In this document: one piece after another, positions 56,640 to 64,000 of the stretch | How positions within the stretch are numbered: position 1 is the first letter of the stretch | Layout: each line of letters starts with the position of its first letter | Assembly (NCBI GenBank): GCA_964019695.1 | Contig: OZ026516.1 | Span: 95,666,368-95,730,367, forward strand | From: Loripinus fragilis | Taxonomy: Eukaryota; Mollusca; Bivalvia; Lucinida; Lucinidae | Direction of reading: 5' to 3' | DNA: 64,000 bases | Program-made: the position numbers and the translations under genes | Notes under the pieces: model-generated | The model's database searches: none | Seen by the model: only the letters and a program-made list of their open reading frames with translations | Told to the model about the DNA's origin: nothing

Positions 56640-58905
56640 GCATGCTCGCCTGGTCTTTTGCTGCTCGAATATGCGATACATGTACATGTAAGTACCTAAA
56701 TCACATAACTGGTATAAACAATTTGGCCTAAGCCTTCATCTATATCCCTTCTTTTAGTGCAATCAGCGAAGGCTCTGGCGAGACTGTGCAAAGGTGCATG
56801 CTCGCCTAGTCTTTCGCTGCTCGCATATGGGATAAGTACCTAAATCACATAACTGGTATAAACAATTTGGCCTGAGCCTTCATTTACATCCCTTCTTTTT
56901 ATCGCATTCAGCGAAGGCTCTGGCGAGACTGCACAAATGTGCAGTCTCGTCAGATCACTCGATGCTCGCATATGTGATTTTTTCATGGACTGGTCCATAA
57001 GTTTAAGCCTGAGCCTTCATCCACATCCCTTCATTTTAATATATTCGCTGTTCGCACCTGCGATTGGTACCAACCGTTCTTGAACTGGCCTATACAATTT
57101 GGCCTAAGCCTTCATCTACACCCCTTCTTTTAGTGTGATTAACAAAGGCTCTGGTGAGACTGTGAACCTGATCAATCGCTGCTCGAATATGCGAAAAGTA
57201 CCTAAATCACATAACTGGTATAAACAATTTGGCCAAAGCCTTCATCTATATCCCTTCTTTCTAGTGCAATCAGCGAAGGCTCTGGCGAGACCGTGCAAAT
57301 GTGCAGGCTCGCCTGGTCTTTCACTGCTCGCATATGCGATCGTTACATAAATCACAAAAATAAATGGCCTGAGCCTTCATTTACATCCCTTCTTTTAAGT
57401 GCTATCAGCGAAGGCTCTGGCGAGACTGCGCAAATGTGCAGCCTCGCCAGATCATTCGCTGCTCGCATATGTGATTTTTTCATGAACTGGTCCATAAGTT
57501 TAAGCCTGAGCCTTCATCCACATCCCTTCATTTTAATGTATTCGCTGTTCGCATCTGCGATTGGTACCAACCGTTCTTGAATTGGCGTATAAAATTTGGC
57601 ACCAGTCTTCATCTACATCCCTTCTTTTTAGGGATTGGCTGTTCGCAATTGCGATTAGTGCCAAACTGTCTTGAACTAGACTATAAAATTTGGCCTGTGT
57701 CTTCATCTACATCTCTTCTTTTTAGGGATTCGCTGTCAGCAAATGCGATTAGTACCAAACTGTCTTGAACTAGCCTATATAAATTGGCATCAGCCTTCAT
57801 AAACATGCTGTTAGGGTATGCGATTACATGTAGTACCAAACTTTCTTGAACTAGTCTTTCAAATTTGGCATGAGTCTTCACCTACATCTCTTCTTTTTTT
57901 AGGGGTTCGCTGTTTGCATATGCGATTAGTATTAAACTTTCTTGAACAAGTCCATAAAATTTGGCACATCCCATCATTTTAGTTTAATTAGCAAAGGCTC
58001 TGGCGACACTGCACTAAAGTGCAGCCTTACGGGATCATTCGCTGCTCCCTTTTATGATATGTTTCATGAACATGCCCTAAAAATTGGGCCTGAGCCTTTA
58101 TCTAAATCCCTTCTTATTTAGGGATTCGCTGTTCACATATGCGATAAGTACCAAACTTTGTTGAACTGGCCTAGGAAATTTGGCCTAAGCCTTCATCTAC
58201 ATCCATTCTTTTTAGAATGATTTGCAAAGGCACTGGCGAGACTGCGCGAATGTACTGTCTCGCCTGATCCTTCGCTGCTTGCATATGCCACTAATACCAA
58301 ACTTTTTGAACTGGCCTATAAAATTTGGCTGAGCCTTCATCTACATCCCATCTTTTTTGTGCGATTTTCAAAGGCTCTGGCGAGACTGCGCAAATGTGTG
58401 GTTTCGTCTGATCCTTTTTTCTGCTTGATTTAGTGATGAGTATCAAACTCTGATGAACTGACCCATTGATGATCACGAAGTATCACAATTACATACTTCA
58501 GACCAATCCATGGCACCGTGAGGAACAGCCACAGAACACTAATAGTAGAAAGACAGTAAAGTAAGGCATCATGCTCTCTCTTCCTCGCCGAGATGATTGC
58601 AAAAACGAGAAAGAACACTAAGTAATGAATAGCGAAACGAGGACCAAGCACTAAGCCCCTACAAACCAATGGGATGAGCATTAAAGAATGAATCAACAAC
58701 AACAGAACCACTGCCTTAGAAGGAACAAAGTTGGGCCTGAACCTTCATCTACATTGCTTCATTTTTTTCAGTTCAAGCAGCAAAGGCTGTGATTATACTC
58801 TGCGGATGTGTAGGCTCATCTGGGCATTCGCTGCTCACATATGCGATAACACAAAACTCTCACGAACTGGCCCTTAAAATTTGGCCTGAGCCTTCATCTA
58901 CATAT
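56640..58905. repeat. Degenerate hairpin-bearing satellite, unit 1 copy
   Basis: About 16 monomers of 90-150 bp keyed by TTTGGCCTGAGCCTTCATCT, ACATCCCTTCTTTTAG and CGCATATGCGATAAGTACC. Longer monomers add a hairpin: GGCTCTGGCGAGACTGCGCA paired with TGTGCAGGCTCGCCTGGTC. Shorter monomers lack the hairpin but keep GATTCGCTGTTCGCATATGC. Many 60-95-codon frames across it are spurious. Confidence 0.85.
58430..58711 (-). CDS. Hydrophobic open frame of unknown function, unit 1 (possible exon)
   Basis: 93 codons with two to three hydrophobic segments (HYLVFFLVFAIISA, LSTISVLWLFLTVPWIGL, KYVIVIL). A possible splice window runs from an acceptor (CATTGGTTTGTAG) to a donor (A|GTATGT), i.e. 58497-58658. 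It interrupts the satellite, which has no monomers at about 58440-58730. I do not recognise a family. It could be a membrane-protein exon captured in the repeat, or chance. Confidence 0.3.
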   Translation of the reverse strand: MVLLLLIHSLMLIPLVCRGLVLGPRFAIHYLVFFLVFAIISARKREHDALLYCLSTISVLWLFLTVPWIGLKYVIVILRDHQWVSSSEFDTHH

Positions 58906-59357
58906 ATTTTTGGGGCGTGTGATAAGTTCAGCGACTGCTGATAACAGATGCAATCAGTTTAGACCCAGATCAGGATCGACAGAAAAATAATAATTTTGAA
59001 AAAAGACAGTAGACGCCAAAAAACATGAAAATTGCACAGAATGCAAAGGGTTACAAATGTAAAGAAGGGTTTGACGCACATACGATAAGTGCGATTTGAC
59101 GGCGAACAGTCTAGTGCTCTGGCGAGATGGCAACCCTGCTCAGGATTGCATTGGACTTACTTTTGGTCACTAATGCAATAAGTACATTATTCTCATGTGC
59201 AGGTGTGTTACTGATGTGTAGCATGTGAAGACTCAAATGAGTTTAACCTTTCGCGCATTTTCACGAACGCTTTTGCAATTCAAAAGGTGATTCAAAAATT
59301 AGGATATTATTGTTTCAATGTGTTATCATTTCAAATAAAAATGTAAAAAAAAAATAT

Positions 59358-59451
59358 GGGCTATCAGGAGTTGGTGGGATTCGAACTCACAGCTGCAGTT
59401 CTTTGCAGGCTTTAGGAGAAAGTCTATTTAACCCCTGAGCTATCTGGGCCT
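59358..59451 (-). mobile_element. tRNA-like relic, unit 1
   Basis: On the minus strand AGGCCCAGATAGCTCAGGGG (A-box region) is followed about 50 bp on by GTGAGTTCGAATCCCACC (B-box and T-arm). A 7-nt anticodon-like loop (TCTCCTA) can be drawn, but the acceptor ends do not pair. More likely a SINE head or tRNA pseudogene than an active tRNA. Confidence 0.5.
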
Positions 59452-61076
59452 ATTAATGTAAAGGATTAACATTTCTTTAAGTAAGTCATTGTGTAGATTT
59501 GTTGTTTACAGGGACATCACTCTTGATGTTTAAGCAATTAATCCATAATTTAGCAAAAACAAAGCAATATAACCATTTGGCCCAAAGAAATTTCACAATA
59601 CTGAAGTTTCATACTGTATTTCATTTCTGTCTACAAATTAATAAAGCAAACATAATAGAACGCTATATTCATTATATCAATAACAAACACTATCGCCACA
59701 ATTTAATATTTCTGGCATACATAAATTTCACTAAATTCGAAAATCTCATTAAGTATTGTTGCTGTAGGCCACGCCTTACGAGCCTTTTCCCTGTGAAGGC
59801 TCCTCAACAAGCGGATCCTCCGAGGGAGGATTCGCAAAGATAGCTCCCACTTTTTTTTTCTTTTATTTCTCCTGGTCCATTTTTTTTCTATTTTCTTTGT
59901 TCTTTTTTGGGGGGATTGGGGTGGGTCTTTTTTATTGTTGTTTTTTTTTTGTTGTTGTTGTTTGTTTTTTTTGGGGGGGTGGGGGTAGTGGTACTCCCTG
60001 GGTGGTTACATGTGCCACTTCATGGTTACTACCAGATAATACTGGTACTTTATGGGAGATAAGTAATTTTGGGGGTGGTTACAAACCATCATTACTCTTT
60101 TCTATAGCAAAAATGAAGACACCATGTGGCTTCAAACTTTGATATTAACATTTACAATTTCATGATTGACAGCTTTAAGCTTAATAGTGCTTCATACGAA
60201 ACTGGTACGTTTCTATAATGCTAACTTAAAAGATACATTAAATAGTTAAAGACCCACGTGATATACGATACACGCCTCTTTAGAAAAGTGCAAAATACTG
60301 ACAATAATCCTTTATTTCAAATGAGTCTTTTCTTCATGTTTTGATAATAAAAGGTCATAATATATAGCGGTCAACAAGGTTCCTTGTTGTGACCATATGA
60401 ATTAGTACACTGCATTTCAACATAGTACATATCTTCTTGCAGACTATATAGGACAGCGTGTCCGGTGCCTGATTGCAAATGGCAAACAGCAAATGCTCTG
60501 ACACGCCTGTGCATCAATGAAGTAGAATCAGAATGCCCATATTTAACCCTATCAAAGTATCGATATTGCTTGATAGAAACAGCAATGATGGAAGAACGTC
60601 CATGTATCGTTATTTTGGCGTCTTTCGCTGCATCGATGTCAATTTTGACTGGAATGAATATTGCTACTGCTGGGGAGTTTGGCACATACATTTTGTAAAT
60701 GGGAATTCGTATTTTGGTAGCCCACGAAAATAGTACCTTTCAACATTTTGAAATTAAACCGGTACTGTGCCCTCTTTTCGGTAAAAGAGTGCTCTATTGG
60801 ATTTTAAACTTGCATAGGACTATGCATTGATGCATGTTTGTCATGTTGTTAAAAGCAGCTTCTTCTTAGTGTGGACTATTTTGTCACAGTAAATAGCGCC
60901 AACTACCATGGTAACGTATGACGCTGGTCTGATTACCTTTAACTTTTGTGCATGTGAAGAAACCAAGGTCGTCAAGGCAGGTTTTTTTTTTCACTTTTCT
61001 CTAAGGTGGATAACAAATATTCTCACTCACAGGAAGATAGTAATTCAAACATTATCTGGCAAGACTGTGCAAATGT

Positions 61077-63340
61077 GCATGCTCGCCTGGTCTTTTGCTG
61101 CTCGAATATGCGATACATGTACATGTAAGTACCTAAATCACATAACTGGTATAAACAATTTGGCCTAAGCCTTCATCTATATCCCTTCTTTTAGTGCAAT
61201 CAGCGAAGGCTCTGGCGAGACTGTGCAAAGGTGCATGCTCGCCTAGTCTTTCGCTGCTCGCATATGGGATAAGTACCTAAATCACATAACTGGTATAAAC
61301 AATTTGGCCTGAGCCTTCATTTACATCCCTTCTTTTTATCGCATTCAGCGAAGGCTCTGGCGAGACTGCACAAATGTGCAGTCTCGTCAGATCACTCGAT
61401 GCTCGCATATGTGATTTTTTCATGGACTGGTCCATAAGTTTAAGCCTGAGCCTTCATCCACATCCCTTCATTTTAATATATTCGCTGTTCGCACCTGCGA
61501 TTGGTACCAACCGTTCTTGAACTGGCCTATACAATTTGGCCTAAGCCTTCATCTACACCCCTTCTTTTAGTGTGATTAACAAAGGCTCTGGTGAGACTGT
61601 GAACCTGATCAATCGCTGCTCGAATATGCGAAAAGTACCTAAATCACATAACTGGTATAAACAATTTGGCCAAAGCCTTCATCTATATCCCTTCTTTCTA
61701 GTGCAATCAGCGAAGGCTCTGGCGAGACCGTGCAAATGTGCAGGCTCGCCTGGTCTTTCACTGCTCGCATATGCGATAAGTACATAAATCACAAAAATAA
61801 ATGGCCTGAGCCTTCATTTACATCCCTTCTTTTAAGTGCTATCAGCGAAGGCTCTGGCGAGACTGCGCAAATGTGCAGCCTCGCCAGATCATTTGCTGCT
61901 CGCATATGTGATTTTTTCATGAACTGGTCCATAAGTTTAAGCCTGAGCCTTCATCCACATCCCTTCATTTTAATGTATTCGCTGTTCGCATCTGCGATTG
62001 GTACCAACCGTTCTTGAATTGGCGTATAAAATTTGGCACCAGTCTTCATCTACATCCCTTTTTTTTAGGGATTGGCTGTTCGCAATTGCGATTAGTGCCA
62101 AACTGTCTTGAACTAGACTATAAAATTTGGCCTGTGTCTTCATCTACATCTCTTCTTTTTAGGGATTCGCTGTCAGCAAATGCGATTAGTACCAAACTGT
62201 CTTGAACTAGCCTATATAAATTGGCATCAGCCTTCATAAACATGCTGTTAGGGTATGCGATTACATGTAGTACCAAACTTTCTTGAACTAGTCTTTCAAA
62301 TTTGGCATGAGTCTTCACCTACATCTCTTCTTTTTTAGGGGTTCGCTGTTTGCATATGCGATTAGTATTAAACTTTCTTGAACAAGTCCATAAAATTTGG
62401 CACATCCCATCATTTTAGTTTAATTAGCAAAGGCTCTGGCGACACTGCACTAAAGTGCAGCCTTACGGGATCATTCGCTGCTCCCTTTTATGATATGTTT
62501 CATGAACATGCCCTAAAAATTGGGCCTGAGCCTTTATCTAAATCCCCTCTTATTTAGGGATTCGCTGTTCACATATGCGATAAGTACCAAACTTTGTTGA
62601 ACTGGCCTAGGAAATTTGGCCTAAGCCTTCATCTACATCCATTCTTTTTAGAATGATTTGCAAAGGCACTGGCGAGACTGCGCGAATGTACTGTCTCGCC
62701 TGATCCTTCGCTGCTTGCATATGCCACTAATACCAAACTTTTTGAACTGGCCTATAAAATTTGGCTGAGCCTTCATCTACATCCCATCTTTTTTGTGCGA
62801 TTTTCAAAGGCTCTGGCGAGACTGCGCAAATGTGTGGTTTCGTCTGATCCTTTTTTCTGCTCGATTTAGTGATAAGTATCAAACTCTGATGAACTGACCC
62901 ATTGATGATCACGAAGTATCACAATTACATACTTCAGACCAATCCATGGCACCGTGAGGAACAGCCACAGAACACTAATAGTAGAAAGACGGTAAAGTAA
63001 GGCATCATGCTCTCTCTTCCTCGCCGAGATGATTGCAAAAACGAGAAAGAACACTAAGTAATGAATAGCGAAACGAGGACCAAGCACTAAGCCCCTACAA
63101 ACCAATGGGAGGAACATTAAAGAATGAATCAACAACAACAGAACCACTGCCTTAGAAGGAACAAAGTTGGGCCTGAACCTTCATCTACATTGCTTCCTTT
63201 TTTCAGTTCAAGCAGCAAAGGCTGTGATCATACTCTGCGAATGTGTAGGCTCATCTGGGCATTCGCTGCTCGCATATGCGATAATAAAAACTCTCACGAG
63301 CTGGCCCTTAAAATTTGGCCTGAACCTTCATCTACATATA
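61077..63340. repeat. Degenerate hairpin-bearing satellite, unit 2 copy
   Basis: Monomer-for-monomer copy of the array at 56640-58905, with the same order of long and short monomers. The array was therefore duplicated as a block and not re-amplified. Confidence 0.85.
62866..63147 (-). CDS. Hydrophobic open frame of unknown function, unit 2 (possible exon)
   Basis: Second copy of the 58430-58711 frame. Only about four residue changes are seen (for example LIP to FLP near the start, a Cys to Arg, THH to TYH), with no frame damage. The copies are too similar to tell constraint from recent duplication. Confidence 0.3.
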   Translation of the reverse strand: MVLLLLIHSLMFLPLVCRGLVLGPRFAIHYLVFFLVFAIISARKREHDALLYRLSTISVLWLFLTVPWIGLKYVIVILRDHQWVSSSEFDTYH

Positions 63341-63786
63341 TTTTTGGGGCGTGTGATAAGTTCAGCGACTGCTGATAACAGATTCAATCAGTTTAGACCC
63401 AGATCAGGATCGACAGAAAAATAATAATTTTGAAAAAAGCCAACAGACGCCAAAAAACATGAAAATTGCACAGAATGCAAAGGGTTACAAATGTAAAGAA
63501 AGGTTTGACGCACATACGATAAGTGCGATTTGACGGCGAGCAGTCAAGTGCTCTGGCGAGATGGCAACCCTGCTCAGGATTGCATTGGCCTTACTTTTGG
63601 TCACTTATGCAATTAGTACATTATTCTCATGTGTAGGTGTGTTACTGATGTGTAGCATGTGAAGACTCAAATGAGTTTAACCTTTCGCGCATTTTCACGA
63701 ACGCTTTTGCAATTCAAAAGGTGATTCAAAAATTTAGATATTGTTTCAATGTGTTATCATTTCAAATAAAAATGTAAAAAAAATAT

Positions 63787-63879
63787 GGGCTATCAGGAGT
63801 TGGTGGGATTCGAACTCACAGCTGCAGTTCTTTGCAGGCTTTGGAGAAAGTCTATTTAACCCCTGAGCTATCTGGGCCT
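63787..63879 (-). mobile_element. tRNA-like relic, unit 2
   Basis: Copy of 59358-59451 with one base lost in the anticodon-arm region (GGCTTTGGAG versus GGCTTTAGGAG), consistent with no tRNA function. Confidence 0.5.
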
Positions 63880-64000
63880 ATTAATGTAAAGGATTAACAT
63901 TTCTTGAAGTAAGTCATTGTGTAGATTTGTTGTTTACAGGGACATCACTCTTGATGTTTAAGCAATTAATCCATAATTTGGCAAAAACAAAGCAATAAAA

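Larger units (their letters stand above)
55417..64000. repeat. Direct tandem duplication of a unit of about 4.4 kb (55417-59830 and 59831-window end)
   Basis: The word TTCGCAAAGATAGCTCCC begins both units at 55417 and 59831 (offset 4414); features further in are offset by 4435-4437. Sequence between copies is almost identical, with sparse substitutions, homopolymer changes and an indel near 56130/60541. The second unit reaches the window edge about 260 bp before it would finish. Each unit holds the hairpin satellite, a tRNA-like relic and a hydrophobic open frame. Confidence 0.95.

Noticed and set aside
59358..59451. Functional tRNA gene
   Set aside because: A- and B-box-like motifs are present, but the acceptor stem does not pair and the second copy has a deletion in the anticodon arm.
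60371..60691. 106-codon minus-strand frame in the second 4.4-kb unit
   Set aside because: The equivalent stretch in the first unit has a deletion near 56130 that breaks the frame, and no domain is recognisable.

Overview
The window reads as an intron-rich, repeat-dense invertebrate nuclear genome, most likely a bivalve mollusc. The organism call is inferred from the kinds of short inverted-repeat elements, tRNA-derived SINEs, imperfect tandem arrays and THAP/ZP gene fragments seen, not from a database match. No bacterial-style gene clusters, rRNA genes or CRISPR arrays are visible. Nearly all long open frames are accidental readings of repeats.

The real protein-coding content is two tandem, same-strand paralogs of a small secreted or membrane-anchored zona pellucida (ZP) domain protein. 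Gene A runs off the left edge; its last four coding exons lie at 4-88, 855-1035, 2197-2311 and 5811-5860. Gene B can be assembled completely from eight coding exons (34379-34463, 37802-37953, 42714-42868, 44832-44968, 46071-46155, 47228-47408, 49486-49600, 51902-51954). Every junction keeps frame, and the homologous exons of A and B have identical lengths (85, 181 and 115 bp). The B model has a signal peptide, a bipartite Cys-containing ZP module, a KKKR furin-like site and a hydrophobic C-terminus. As given, it carries two in-frame stops: TAG in exon 2, and TGA in exon 6 replacing a Cys codon kept in gene A. Gene B is therefore probably a recent pseudogene or a null allele. Directly behind its exon 2, the 3' part of that exon plus the start of the intron has been tandemly amplified (about 37839-40020). 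Several of these extra copies keep the sense codon where the real exon has TAG.

Layout: 1-6000, gene A 3' half with repeat-filled introns. 6000-10640, short inverted-repeat elements, a CA microsatellite and a LINE 3' end encoding a reverse-transcriptase C-terminus. 10645-14505, a giant imperfect palindrome with arms of about 1.8 kb. 14500-24200, dispersed repeats, a THAP-domain exon (minus strand, 18810-19025), SINE-like tRNA relics and foldback elements. 24327-31137, a 6.8-kb region bounded by long inverted repeats, with a nested inverted pair inside and a roughly 315-bp CAGA/GGAC array near its right end. 31400-32340, a 63-bp minisatellite within older diverged repeats. 34379-52050, gene B, whose introns hold a roughly 120-bp tandem array with nuclear-receptor-like half-sites, the exon-2 amplification, a 1.9-kb terminal-inverted-repeat element with a 5-bp target duplication, and many short elements. 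53000-55300, more dispersed repeats. 55417-64000, a near-identical direct duplication of a roughly 4.4-kb unit, itself full of a degenerate hairpin-bearing satellite.

The most notable items are the decaying ZP paralog with its partial-exon array, the 1.9-kb element with clean insertion evidence, the two giant palindromes, and a hairpin core (consensus near TGCGCATATGCGCAGGCT) that recurs in otherwise unrelated repeat families and in the 4.4-kb satellite.
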